Positions 16,503 through 25,341 of a stretch of DNA of 50,018 nt are shown here, in pieces (positions within the stretch are counted from its first letter, which is position 1; every line of letters starts with the position of its first letter). The translations under genes and the position numbers were made by a program. The notes beneath the pieces were generated by a model, which worked only from the letters and a program-made list of their open reading frames with translations, was not told the origin of the DNA and did not search any database. Origin of the DNA: an uncultured Methanomicrobiales archaeon (GTDB taxonomy: Archaea; Halobacteriota; Methanomicrobia; Methanomicrobiales; Methanospirillaceae); NCBI GenBank assembly GCA_903926075.1, contig CAIYHQ010000101.1:1-50018 (forward strand). The letters run 5' to 3'.

Positions 16503-17837
16503 TCAGGAGACTTCTTTGAGATCAAACCCGTTTTCTTCCAGGAATATGCGAAGCATTACATCCTGAATCGAACCTTTTCCTGGAGTTGCAATTATCAGGG
16601 GTTTTCCCTCGTCCGAACGCTGTTTAGCCCAGTCGATAAAGCTTTTCCAGTCATTTGCAGGTGAAGAAGCGGATGCAACGATTCCTGATCCTTCGTTCTG
16701 GACTGGCTGTATGACTTTAATTTTTGTGCCTTTGTCGATAGCAGAAATGACAGGCGGAATCCCGGCATATGCCATCTGTATTCCGTTTTGTGCAGCGAGT
16801 GTCATAAGTTGCGGCCCCGCGTCCGCCGAGATAAGTCTGATGTTGGCAATATTGTCGCCATTCACAATTAGCTCGACAACATCCGGTCTTGAAGCGGTTG
16901 GGTCAACAGGCTTCAGGGCAATGTGGTACTTGTCATTGAAGTACTGCCAGTTTTTAATTGCGACGAATAACGGCGTGTCATGGTCAGACATAAGATATCC
17001 AAGGCTAACCTGTTTTTCAACCTTATTCGGTGTTGTGATGTAACCCTTTTCGACCATGGCCTTTGCACTTTCGTATGGCTTGAAATTGAAGATCATTGCA
17101 TCACGTTCCTCGGGTGATGCGTTCTTTACAGCACCTCCGATATACCCCAGTTCTGCCTCAGTCTCTATGAATTTCCTTGAGCCGTTCATCCAGTCTGGTG
17201 ATGGATCTGATGAGAACCTGATTGTCGGCAGTGATTCTTTCAGCACATCTATTGGGGCAACCTGAGTTTTCCCATATGTGAAGTTCATCTTTCCTACAAG
17301 CCAGTCAGCCGCAATTGCAGCAGATTCATTAGTATTGTTTGAGACGTAATCGTCAGAAACAATAAAGAGGGCATCCATTGCTGTGACAAAGTCCGGGTTT
17401 GAGCTGATGATATCGTCAGTTGCAGAAATAACATCACAGGGATGGTTTTTCCAGGAGCCTGCAGGGGGGAGGTCACCTGAATAAACTATGACTTTTCCAA
17501 TATTTGCGAGCTTTGCGACCTCAACAAACGGCTGCCAGGCGATGTATCCATCTATCTGTCCGTCCGCAAGAAGCATTGGCATTGGGCCGACGCCCTTTGA
17601 AAGTAGAATATTTACAGTTGGTTTTGAACCAGAGGCAGTCATAGCCTGGGTTGCCTGTAACGCTGTTGTATTGTTATTAGCAGCAGTAACGGTAACCGGT
17701 ACATTTAACTCTGGTGTTGCCGTTTTTGTCGGAACACTTGAAGTTGCAGCACCAGAGGGCTGTTGTGTGCAGCCTGCTATTGCAAGAGCAATAACAACAC
17801 ACAAAACAAGAGATGTTGTCAGAAGTATAGTCCTCAT
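16503..17837 (-). CDS. ABC substrate-binding lipoprotein with swapped lobes
   Basis: 444-residue lipoprotein: signal peptide with lipobox IAGC (C23), a Thr/Ala linker to ~70, then two parts in unusual order. Residues ~72-235 match the second half of SsuA/NMT1-type binding proteins (GPMPMLLADGQIDGYIAWQPF, GKVIVYSGDLPP, HPC). Residues ~275-444 match the first half (VSLGYLMSDHDTPLFVAIKNW, MAYAGIPPVISA, IIATPGKGSIQDVMLRIFLEENG) and stop where the join to the second half would be. Past the stop, the same frame would continue TLIEEVKPGA before another stop (16470-16502). The protein thus looks like a circular permutation of a normal binding protein. All the needed pieces are present, so it is probably functional with the downstream permease and ATPase. 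Substrate unknown (sulfonate, nitrate, pyrimidine or bicarbonate types are all possible). Confidence 0.85.
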   Translation of the reverse strand: MRTILLTTSLVLCVVIALAIAGCTQQPSGAATSSVPTKTATPELNVPVTVTAANNNTTALQATQAMTASGSKPTVNILLSKGVGPMPMLLADGQIDGYIAWQPFVEVAKLANIGKVIVYSGDLPPAGSWKNHPCDVISATDDIISSNPDFVTAMDALFIVSDDYVSNNTNESAAIAADWLVGKMNFTYGKTQVAPIDVLKESLPTIRFSSDPSPDWMNGSRKFIETEAELGYIGGAVKNASPEERDAMIFNFKPYESAKAMVEKGYITTPNKVEKQVSLGYLMSDHDTPLFVAIKNWQYFNDKYHIALKPVDPTASRPDVVELIVNGDNIANIRLISADAGPQLMTLAAQNGIQMAYAGIPPVISAIDKGTKIKVIQPVQNEGSGIVASASSPANDWKSFIDWAKQRSDEGKPLIIATPGKGSIQDVMLRIFLEENGFDLKEVS

Positions 17838-18049
17838 ATGCTATTATTATTACTTGGTTATCTATAAAAAGAGTATTTTTGTGGCTTATATTAACCTTTA
17901 AAGGTAAATTTTATTGATAAAGTTGATTTATTAGATACTTTTTTTCTGTTTCGCACTAATTTCAACAGGTAAATTTTAATTTCGGGTAACGGGATGTATC
18001 TGACATACGGTTAATGTGCATTTGAATTGAATATAGTAGGGATAAAACT

Positions 18050-19528
18050 GTGCAAACCGATCCTATCCGGACAGCAAGGCTAAGTGGAACAAGAAGCGGC
18101 AATGTGGAGGCTTTTCTTTCTTCCATGGTTGCAGATACTGAGATAGCTACTGCTGATCTGCTTGTAGATATGGCCCACCTGCTAATGCTTGTCAAGGTTG
18201 GCTTAATACCCTCTGAACCGGCAAAACAACTAATGGAAGTTCTTGTTCATTTCCATAATACCGGTCTACCCGAATCAGTGTTTAATCCGGCATATGAAGA
18301 TATTCATGCAGGAATTGAAGCTGCTTTAACCAAGGAAACAGGTCCGCAAATCGCAGGGAGGCTTCACATGGGCAGGTCGAGAAATGATGAAGTTGCAACC
18401 TGTATCCATATCCGATTAAAAGAAAAAATAATTTTAATTCTGTCTGAATTACTTGCAGTGCGTAAAGCGCTTCTTTATCAGGTCAGACTTTCATGTGAAG
18501 TTATATTGCCGGGTTTTACACATCTTCAGTACGCCCAGCCTACAACTCTTGGTCACTACCTCCTTGCATATGAGGAGGCATTAACACGTGATTATGCCCG
18601 TTTTTCTGATGCATACAAAAGGACAGACCGTTCTCCGCTTGGATCTTCTGCATTTGCATCAACCGGGTTTAAAATCGACAGGGAGTATACCCGTGAACTT
18701 CTTGGATTTGAAGCGCTTGCCCTTAATACGATGGATGCGGTAGCTGCACGCGATTCACCCCTTGAAGTATTGGGGGCAGCTTCAGTCCTGATGACAACCG
18801 TCAGCCGTCTTTGCGAAGATTTTGTTATCTGGAGTTCAGGTTTTGCCGGATTTATCGAGATTGATGACCTCTATTGTTCAACAAGTTCTGTAATGCCCCA
18901 GAAGAAAAATCCAGACACTGCAGAGATCATGCGTTCAAAATCGGGTTCGGTTTCAGGGGCACTTTTTTCAGCTCTCACTATTGTAAAAGGACTCCCAATG
19001 AGTTATAACCGGGACCTTCAGGAACTGACACCTCATCTCTGGAGGTCAATGAATGATGTGATCTTAAGCCTGAAAATTCTCGCTCCATTGATAGAGAGCA
19101 TAAAATGGAACACTGAAAAAATGGCAGAAGAATGTAAAAAAGGGTATTCTACCGCTACCGAACTTGCGGATACTCTGGTACGTTCATATGATCTTCCATT
19201 CAGGACTGCTCATCATATCGTTGGAAGGGCTGTAAAGATGGGAGATTTGCATCTGTCCACTTTGGACACAGCTTCCAAAGAGGAAGGTACAGGTTCATTA
19301 AGCGGGAGAGGCCTCAACGAATCGATAATAGAGAATTCACTAGATCCTATTACCGGAATTGAGAGGAGAATTCACCCTGGAGCACCTGCACCTGCTGAAG
19401 TCAAAAGGGCTGAGAGTTATGCATCTTCCAGGATTGTAACCGATGAAATTGAAAATAAAAAACGGAGAGAAAAAATGGATGGTATTTTTCCGGGAATATT
19501 AAAAGAAAAAGAGAGGTTATCTATATGA
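18050..19528 (+). CDS. argH: Argininosuccinate lyase
   Basis: 492-residue enzyme splitting argininosuccinate into arginine and fumarate. N-terminal segment GRLHMGRSRNDEVAT, the THLQYAQPTTLGHYL segment with the general acid/base site, and the superfamily signature SSVMPQKKNP at 279-288. The start is GTG with AGGGAT eight bases upstream. It leads a run of plus-strand genes and overlaps gatD by four bases (ATGA). The 212-base gap to the divergent ABC binding-protein gene should hold both promoters, but no clear operator was seen. Confidence 0.95.
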   Translation: MQTDPIRTARLSGTRSGNVEAFLSSMVADTEIATADLLVDMAHLLMLVKVGLIPSEPAKQLMEVLVHFHNTGLPESVFNPAYEDIHAGIEAALTKETGPQIAGRLHMGRSRNDEVATCIHIRLKEKIILILSELLAVRKALLYQVRLSCEVILPGFTHLQYAQPTTLGHYLLAYEEALTRDYARFSDAYKRTDRSPLGSSAFASTGFKIDREYTRELLGFEALALNTMDAVAARDSPLEVLGAASVLMTTVSRLCEDFVIWSSGFAGFIEIDDLYCSTSSVMPQKKNPDTAEIMRSKSGSVSGALFSALTIVKGLPMSYNRDLQELTPHLWRSMNDVILSLKILAPLIESIKWNTEKMAEECKKGYSTATELADTLVRSYDLPFRTAHHIVGRAVKMGDLHLSTLDTASKEEGTGSLSGRGLNESIIENSLDPITGIERRIHPGAPAPAEVKRAESYASSRIVTDEIENKKRREKMDGIFPGILKEKERLSI

Positions 19529-20763
19529 ATCAGACTTTCGAATCTGGTGATCTCATACGATGCCGATGGGGCGGAAAGGATTTTTCAGGGGTATATGTAA
19601 CAGAGCGGGACGGAAGCATTGTAGTCAAACTTTCAAACGGCTATAACATAGGAATCCCGCTTTCAGTCTGTTCTATTGAACAGAAATCGGAAGATACCAA
19701 TATAATTGTGAAAACGATTGAACAGGATAAATCACTCCCTGTCCTTTCAATAATCTCAACCGGTGGTACCATTGCAAGTCGGATTGACTATAGAACCGGT
19801 GCTGTTACAAGTCAGTTCGATGCAGAAGACATAGTCAGGACCATTCCCGGATTAGCCGGAATTGCCCAGTACCGTGCCCGACGTCTTTACAATATCCTCT
19901 CTGAGAACATGACTCCATCCATCTGGCAGGAACTGGCCCGTGAAATATATGACGAGATAAAGGACGGTACCTATGGTGTAATTGTGACTCATGGAACGGA
20001 CACTCTCGCGTATAGTGCATCCGCAGTGAGTTTCATGCTTGATTCACCGGTTCCAATCGTCTTTGTGGGTTCACAGCGTTCAGCGGACAGGCCAAGCAGT
20101 GACAATGTAATGAATGCACTTTGCAGTGCGAAAGCATGCGTAAGCCATCTTGGAGAGGTAGCTGTAGTGATGCACTCGGGGTCATCGGATGACAGGTGTT
20201 CTATTCACCGTGCGACACGGGTGAGAAAGATGCACACCTCGAGGAGGGATGCATTTCAGACTATAAGTGGAGAACCTCTTGGTCATATTGAATATCCCTC
20301 ACTTGAGGTGTCTCTTAACCCGCATACACAACACAGGAATTCAAAAGAACTCTCTCTAAATGATAAAATGGACAAAAATTGTGCACTGCTCTACTTCTAC
20401 CCGGGTATGGACCCATCAGTGATTAAACGGTACGAGGATTGTCATGGGCTCGTAATTGCGGGTACTGGACTTGGACATGTGAATTCAGGACTAATACGCG
20501 AAATCGGGCATTTTATCGGGAACGGAGGCGAAGTTGTCATGACATCCCAGTGTCTCCACGGGCGTGTATGTGACCGTGTTTATGATACAGGCCGTGACCT
20601 TCTCTTGTCAGGGGTCATCGAAGGAGAGGAGATGCTTCCGGAGACCGCCCTTGTTAAACTTATGTGGGTGCTTGGAAATGCAAATGGCCATGAGGAAGTT
20701 AGGTCTTTAATGCAATCGAACCTGAAAGGTGAGTTTCGGATGAGGTCTTTTTATGGATTATGA
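19525..20763 (+). CDS. gatD: Glutamyl-tRNA(Gln) amidotransferase, subunit D
   Basis: 412-residue asparaginase-like subunit that frees ammonia from an amide donor for GatE, making Gln-tRNA(Gln) in archaea. An N-terminal ~70-residue beta domain (GDLIRCRWGGKDFSG) is followed by the L-asparaginase core: TGGTIAS at 79-85 and THGTDT at 155-160, both carrying the catalytic threonines and partners. It overlaps argH by four bases and gatE by eleven. Confidence 0.97.
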   Translation: MNQTFESGDLIRCRWGGKDFSGVYVTERDGSIVVKLSNGYNIGIPLSVCSIEQKSEDTNIIVKTIEQDKSLPVLSIISTGGTIASRIDYRTGAVTSQFDAEDIVRTIPGLAGIAQYRARRLYNILSENMTPSIWQELAREIYDEIKDGTYGVIVTHGTDTLAYSASAVSFMLDSPVPIVFVGSQRSADRPSSDNVMNALCSAKACVSHLGEVAVVMHSGSSDDRCSIHRATRVRKMHTSRRDAFQTISGEPLGHIEYPSLEVSLNPHTQHRNSKELSLNDKMDKNCALLYFYPGMDPSVIKRYEDCHGLVIAGTGLGHVNSGLIREIGHFIGNGGEVVMTSQCLHGRVCDRVYDTGRDLLLSGVIEGEEMLPETALVKLMWVLGNANGHEEVRSLMQSNLKGEFRMRSFYGL

Positions 20764-22600
20764 TTCTCTCGGCCTTATGGCTGGAATTGAGATTCATCAG
20801 CAGCTCGACACCAGGGAGAAACTATTCTGCCACTGTGAAACCCGCCTTCGTGAATCCAGTGAGAGCAACCGGAAGTATTTCAGGTACCTAAGGGCTACTG
20901 AAAGTGAACTAGGTGAAATAGACCGGGCCGCACGTGAAGAGATGAAAATGGAACGGAAGTTTACTTATCATGCATATGACACGACCTGCCTTGTTGAAGA
21001 TGATGAAGAACCTCCAGGTCCCCTGAACCCTGAAGCACTTTCTCTCTGTCTCACTATTGCAAAGGTCTTTGGCATGACTCCTATAGACCAGATCCACATT
21101 ATGCGAAAACTCGTTATTGATGGTTCAAACACAAGCGGTTTTCAGCGAACCGCACTAGTTGCGGTAAATGGCTACCTGCCGTCGGATGGAGATATCGAGA
21201 CTATCTGTCTTGAGGAAGAGGCCTGCCAGAGGATAGAAGGAGATAATTTCTCTCTCGACCGTCTGGGAATACCTCTTGTTGAGATAACAACCGGGCCGTT
21301 CATGAGGACACCTGATGAAGTCCAGGCAACGGCTGCTTACCTGGGAATGGTTCTCAGGTCTACAGGAAAAGTGAAAAGAGGGCTTGGGACAATCAGGCAG
21401 GATATCAACATCTCAATTAAGGACGGTTCCAGGGTTGAAATTAAAGGAGTGCAGGAACTTGACCTGATAAGCGAAGTAGTCAGGCGTGAAATTACACGAC
21501 AGGTCAGCCTGCTTCAGATTCGCGATGAGCTTTTAAGGCGTGGTGCCTCTGTCTCCAGTGAGACAAAAGATGTAACATCCCTCTTAAAAGGAACGAAATC
21601 CGAAGTACTAAAACGTGCGGAACGGATTATTGTAGTAACACTCAAAGGTTTTGGCGGACTTGTAGGAAGTGAGGTACAACCCGGGCGGAGATTTGGAACT
21701 GAACTCTCTGATTATGCGAAGAAATGCGGGGTTGGCGGAATATTTCACACTGACGAACTGCCTGCATACGGAGTAACCGAAGCCGAGGTTCTTTCCATCA
21801 GGAATTTTTGTGAAAGTGAACCCTCTGACTGCCTTGTCCTTGTATCAGGAAATAAAAGAGAAGTTATCTGTGCAGCCCGTCAGGTTATCGACCGTGCGGA
21901 AGCTGCTCTCACATGTGTTCCGGAAGAGACACGCAAAATGCTCCCGTTAGGTAACACCTCGTACATGCGACCACTTCCTGGGGCTGCACGAATGTATCCC
22001 GAGACTGACGTCATTCCGGTAAAAATAAAAAGTGAAGAATGGGGCCGCATTATTATCCCCGAATTACTGGATGTAAAAGCACAAAGATTTGTAACAGCTT
22101 ATGGCCTTGACCCTGCGATAGCCCGTCAGGTTGTCTTCTCTGAATACCTGCCGCTTTTCGAAGCAGGGATAGAGGAAGGAATAAAGCCTGCCATTCTCTC
22201 CCGGACTATAACTTCAACGCTGAAAGAATTGCGACGCGAAGGCGTTTTGATCTCTAACCTTACAAATAGTGATATCATATCGGTATTGAGGGCTGTAGAT
22301 ATTGGTAAGGTAGGAAAAGAGGCTGTACCGGACCTTCTGCTTGCAGTTGCTGAAGGGACAGTTGTTGACGCAGCAATAGAAAAGAGCTCTTCGGGTCTTA
22401 CAAAAGATGACATAAGAGTAATTGTGCGTAAAGTGATTAGTGAGAGAGAGGAATTCATCAGGGAAAAGGGGATGGGATCGCTGGGGCCTGTTATGGGAAT
22501 AGTAATGAAAGAGGTGAGGGGCGCGGTGGACGGAAAGATAATATCTGAAGTCCTCAAGGAAGAGATCACTTCATTCCTTTCAGGAGCTGAGTCTCCCTGA
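20753..22600 (+). CDS. gatE: Glutamyl-tRNA(Gln) amidotransferase, subunit E
   Basis: 615-residue archaeal-type GatB-like kinase/transferase subunit. N-terminal GIEIHQQLDT and KLFCHCETRLRE, then the catalytic cradle with RKLVIDGSNTSGFQRT and GIPLVEITTGP, a GatE-specific AspRS-like insert (GFGGLVGSEV, GGIFHTDELPAYGV), and a helical YqeY-like tRNA-binding tail. Works with GatD as the GatDE complex. Its presence is itself strong evidence that the window is archaeal. Confidence 0.97.
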   Translation: MDYDSLGLMAGIEIHQQLDTREKLFCHCETRLRESSESNRKYFRYLRATESELGEIDRAAREEMKMERKFTYHAYDTTCLVEDDEEPPGPLNPEALSLCLTIAKVFGMTPIDQIHIMRKLVIDGSNTSGFQRTALVAVNGYLPSDGDIETICLEEEACQRIEGDNFSLDRLGIPLVEITTGPFMRTPDEVQATAAYLGMVLRSTGKVKRGLGTIRQDINISIKDGSRVEIKGVQELDLISEVVRREITRQVSLLQIRDELLRRGASVSSETKDVTSLLKGTKSEVLKRAERIIVVTLKGFGGLVGSEVQPGRRFGTELSDYAKKCGVGGIFHTDELPAYGVTEAEVLSIRNFCESEPSDCLVLVSGNKREVICAARQVIDRAEAALTCVPEETRKMLPLGNTSYMRPLPGAARMYPETDVIPVKIKSEEWGRIIIPELLDVKAQRFVTAYGLDPAIARQVVFSEYLPLFEAGIEEGIKPAILSRTITSTLKELRREGVLISNLTNSDIISVLRAVDIGKVGKEAVPDLLLAVAEGTVVDAAIEKSSSGLTKDDIRVIVRKVISEREEFIREKGMGSLGPVMGIVMKEVRGAVDGKIISEVLKEEITSFLSGAESP

Positions 22601-22655
22601 AACAGGCGAATCTTTAAGACTGCTTTATGCTATAAAGGATAAGGAGTTTTATCTC

Positions 22656-22976
22656 ATGGGAAAGACAGGTTCAATTCAATGGCAGCAGGTGAAGGGCGTA
22701 AAAGGCCAGATAAGACTTGTGCCGAGACAGGATGGAGAATATAAAAAGCCAGGGCCGAACCAGCGCTTTAAATCGCTTCACTTCCTGCACAGGCAGGAAG
22801 CCCAGGACCAGAAAATGGGAGGGAGACGTCCATCAGGTGGCCGGGGGGGCCGCAGGCCTTCGCAAGGACGCGGACGTGGCGCAGATCAGGGAAGAGAGAA
22901 TAACTCTCTGAACCGTAGGCGTATGCACAGGCCAAAAGTAGCAATGCTTGGTGCAAAGCAGAAGTCTTCCCGATAA
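22656..22976 (+). CDS. Small basic RG-rich protein, unknown function
   Basis: 106 residues, strongly basic. The first half (GSIQWQQVKGVKGQIRLVPRQ) has no known fold that I recognise; residues ~54-80 are an Arg/Gly-rich tract (GGRRPSGGRGGRRPSQGRGRG) like RGG-box RNA-binding tails, and the end is again basic. A TATA-like stretch and AAGGAG precede the ATG, so it can have its own promoter as well as read-through from gatE, 55 bases upstream. A role in RNA or ribosome binding is an inference from composition and from the tRNA-linked neighbours. Confidence 0.75.
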   Translation: MGKTGSIQWQQVKGVKGQIRLVPRQDGEYKKPGPNQRFKSLHFLHRQEAQDQKMGGRRPSGGRGGRRPSQGRGRGADQGRENNSLNRRRMHRPKVAMLGAKQKSSR

Positions 22977-22980
22977 AAAA

Positions 22981-22986
22981 TTTTTT
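22981..22986 (+). terminator. T-run after RG-rich protein gene
   Basis: A6 followed by T6, then TTC, directly after the stop codon; likely terminator for the argH-gatDE-RG run. Confidence 0.4.
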
Positions 22987-23080
22987 CTTCAGATTAATTT
23001 TTCAGACCTATCCAAATCATGGAAATGGATACCTCAGTTTTTCAGGAATATTTTCCTGTAAGAAAAGCGAAGTACTACTC

Positions 23081-23443
23081 ATGGTTATGGATGTAAAGGC
23101 GGCAGTAATAAACTATCAGTTTGCAGAACGTGCAAAGTCTGAACTTATTCTCTCAAGTCAGCTTATTAACTCATTATCAGGTTTTGCGGAAGGAGAAAGG
23201 CCGGGTGCAAAGAAGATGCTTGTCCTCTTTCTTGAGGGTATCAGGTCAGAGACCGTGTTTGCTGCAAAGAGTACCGGAGAACGTGACTTTCAAAAGGCAG
23301 TAGATTCTCTTTCTCTTGCAATTGGAGGCGTTGAAGGAAATGAATCTGATAGTGCAGTACTGAAAATAGGGGAAGCGGTAAGTTCAATTACAACAATTGC
23401 CCAGAACGCATGGCAGGTCCTGTCCAGTCATAATCTTATATAA
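23081..23443 (+). CDS. Conserved-looking helical protein, unknown function
   Basis: 120 residues, predicted mainly alpha-helical ([19 protein letters not shown]; a C-terminal helix around [15 protein letters not shown]), no signal peptide or cysteine. I do not recognise the family. The ATG at 23081 or the in-frame ATG at 23087 could start it; neither has a strong ribosome site. A 25-codon ORF (23019-23096) overlaps its beginning and could couple translation. It is followed after 20 bases by the UPF0212 gene, which has a clear GGAG site. Confidence 0.7.
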   Translation: MVMDVKAAVINYQFAERAKSELILSSQLINSLSGFAEGERPGAKKMLVLFLEGIRSETVFAAKSTGERDFQKAVDSLSLAIGGVEGNESDSAVLKIGEAVSSITTIAQNAWQVLSSHNLI

Positions 23444-23463
23444 ATCAAAAAAAAGGAGTTTCT

Positions 23464-23802
23464 ATGTCGGATTTTCTTGCAATCCTCGAATCAGCGTGGA
23501 TAATTAAGGATGTGTCTTCTATTGATGACGCCATTGGTATAGCAATAAGTGAAGCAGGGAAACGCTTAAATCCTACTGCAAAATATGTTGATGTTGAGAT
23601 AGCTGCAATTAAATGCCCATATTGCCAAAAACAGCTTAATAGTGCCCTGGTTGTTGCTCAGACCGCATTAGTCGGGCTCTCTCTTGAAATTAAAATCTTC
23701 AAAGCTGAATCAAAAGAGCATGCAGAAAGGATAGCTAAGTCAGTAGTAGGAAAAGTGTTACGCGACATTCCGCTCAAAGTGCAGGAAGTGACACTTCTTT
23801 GA
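23464..23802 (+). CDS. UPF0212 (DUF555) family protein
   Basis: 112 residues matching the archaea-only UPF0212 family: an N-terminal VKDV-type strand with [17 protein letters not shown], a CPYC knuckle (C51, C54) in the middle, and [25 protein letters not shown] toward the end. Function unknown; the single CxxC suggests a shared or dimer-formed metal site. Its stop overlaps the TTG start of the next gene. Confidence 0.88.
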   Translation: MSDFLAILESAWIIKDVSSIDDAIGIAISEAGKRLNPTAKYVDVEIAAIKCPYCQKQLNSALVVAQTALVGLSLEIKIFKAESKEHAERIAKSVVGKVLRDIPLKVQEVTLL

Positions 23803-24683
23803 TACATGTTGTTGGTCATACGGCAATAGACAATATCTGTAAAGTGGAAAGGCTACCTGCCAAAAATTCAAGCATAGGTATTGATACCAGAAAGATCTTA
23901 TTTGGCGGCGGCGCAGCAAATATAGCGGCAGGGATAGCAGTTCTTGGTGGAGAGGTTACCCTTCACTCTGCAGTAGGCGGTGATTTCATAAACAGTGAAT
24001 ATGAGAGCTGGATGGAGAACCTGGGAGTGAAGCGTAATTTTTTTATTGTAAAGGATGCTCACACTGCAACAGCTTTTATGTTCACCGATAAAAATGGGGA
24101 CCAGATCACTTTTTTTGAGTGGGGTGCATCTGTCGCATTTACTGAAAATCGCGCTCCATCTCTTCCTTTTGTCCACATGGCTACGGCTGATCCAGCTTTT
24201 AATGTCCAGGTCGCGGAGAAGAGTGAATTTGCGACTTTTGATCCGGGTCAGGACCTGTACAAGTATTCAAAATCAGATCTTCAGGCAATCCTTGGAAATA
24301 TCCAGATATTATTCTCAAATGAACATGAGATGAAAGGGATGTGTGAAATTCTTGGGAAGACTGTACATGAAATCACAACAAAAGTTCCTGTCACAGTTGT
24401 GACTGAGGGCGGAAATGGCAGTTCGCTTTATTATGATGGGAAAAAAACCCACATCCCAATTGTAAAAGTTACACTGGCCGACCCTACCGGAGCAGGCGAT
24501 GCATACAGGGCAGGGTTTCTTACAGGATATAAAAAAGGGTACAGCCTTCCTGAATGTGCAAAGATAGGTACGGTTACATCCTCATTTGTTGTCGAAAAAG
24601 AGGGTTGCCAGACCAATCTTGCGGACTGGAATACTATGAAAAACAGGTACGAGCAAAACTTTGGACCTTTAAGCGAGTTATAA
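23799..24683 (+). CDS. PfkB-family carbohydrate/nucleoside kinase
   Basis: 294-residue ribokinase-like sugar or nucleoside kinase. N-terminal [10 protein letters not shown] strand, substrate-side [16 protein letters not shown], and the ATP-site signature [13 protein letters not shown] with catalytic base D234. It starts with TTG inside the stop of UPF0212 (TTGA), so translation is coupled. The natural substrate cannot be read from sequence; archaeal members include ADP-dependent sugar, ribose-1-phosphate and nucleoside kinases. Confidence 0.88.
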   Translation: MIHVVGHTAIDNICKVERLPAKNSSIGIDTRKILFGGGAANIAAGIAVLGGEVTLHSAVGGDFINSEYESWMENLGVKRNFFIVKDAHTATAFMFTDKNGDQITFFEWGASVAFTENRAPSLPFVHMATADPAFNVQVAEKSEFATFDPGQDLYKYSKSDLQAILGNIQILFSNEHEMKGMCEILGKTVHEITTKVPVTVVTEGGNGSSLYYDGKKTHIPIVKVTLADPTGAGDAYRAGFLTGYKKGYSLPECAKIGTVTSSFVVEKEGCQTNLADWNTMKNRYEQNFGPLSEL

Positions 24684-24684
24684 G

Positions 24685-25341
24685 ATGAGTTATGCAGCTC
24701 TTTCATCAGGAGGAAAGGACTCGATCCTTGCAATTCAAAAGGCGTTTGACTCAGACCTGGACGTAAAGTATATTGTAACAGTCCGTCCGAGAAATCCTCA
24801 TTCATATATGTTTCACTCTGCCAACCTGAATGCTGTCCGTCTGATTGCTGAAAATTCTGGTATACAGTATCATGAGATTTATACAGATGGAGAGAAAGAA
24901 GTGGAATTGGATGACCTGCGAAGAGGCCTACATTCTCTTCAGGTGGAAGGGCTTATCACTGGTGCAATTGAGTCAGTTTATCAGCGTGACCGAATAGCTG
25001 CTATTACAAAGGACCTTGGGATACAACTTGTCTCTCCACTATGGCACATGGACCCTCTAAAATTAATGCAGGAGGTGGCATCAAGGTTAAAAGCCCTCAT
25101 TGTTGTTGTTGCGGCAGACGGCCTTGGTGAAGAGTTACTAGGATCGTTAATCAATGAAAGTCTGATTAGTAAGCTACTGAAAATCAGGGAAAAACGGCAT
25201 ATTCATCTGGCTGGTGAGGGTGGGGAGTATGAGAGCCTGACATTATATGCTCCTTTCATGAAGCAGGAGATAGTCCCATTGGATCCTCACATTAAAAGTA
25301 CAGCAGGAAGGAGTGAACTTATCTTCGGGGCGTTTCAGTAA
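24685..25341 (+). CDS. dph6: Dph6-like PP-loop ATP pyrophosphatase (diphthine-ammonia ligase type)
   Basis: 218 residues of the MJ0570/Dph6 family. PP-loop SSGGKDS at residues 7-13 binds ATP; further family landmarks are HSANLNAVRLIAEN, EGLITGAIESVYQRDR, PLWHMDPLKLMQE and the late GEGGEYESLTLYAP. In eukaryotes and archaea Dph6 amidates diphthine on elongation factor 2, the last step of diphthamide synthesis. It starts one base after the PfkB stop and its stop shares a base with the DUF2070 start. Confidence 0.82.
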   Translation: MSYAALSSGGKDSILAIQKAFDSDLDVKYIVTVRPRNPHSYMFHSANLNAVRLIAENSGIQYHEIYTDGEKEVELDDLRRGLHSLQVEGLITGAIESVYQRDRIAAITKDLGIQLVSPLWHMDPLKLMQEVASRLKALIVVVAADGLGEELLGSLINESLISKLLKIREKRHIHLAGEGGEYESLTLYAPFMKQEIVPLDPHIKSTAGRSELIFGAFQ

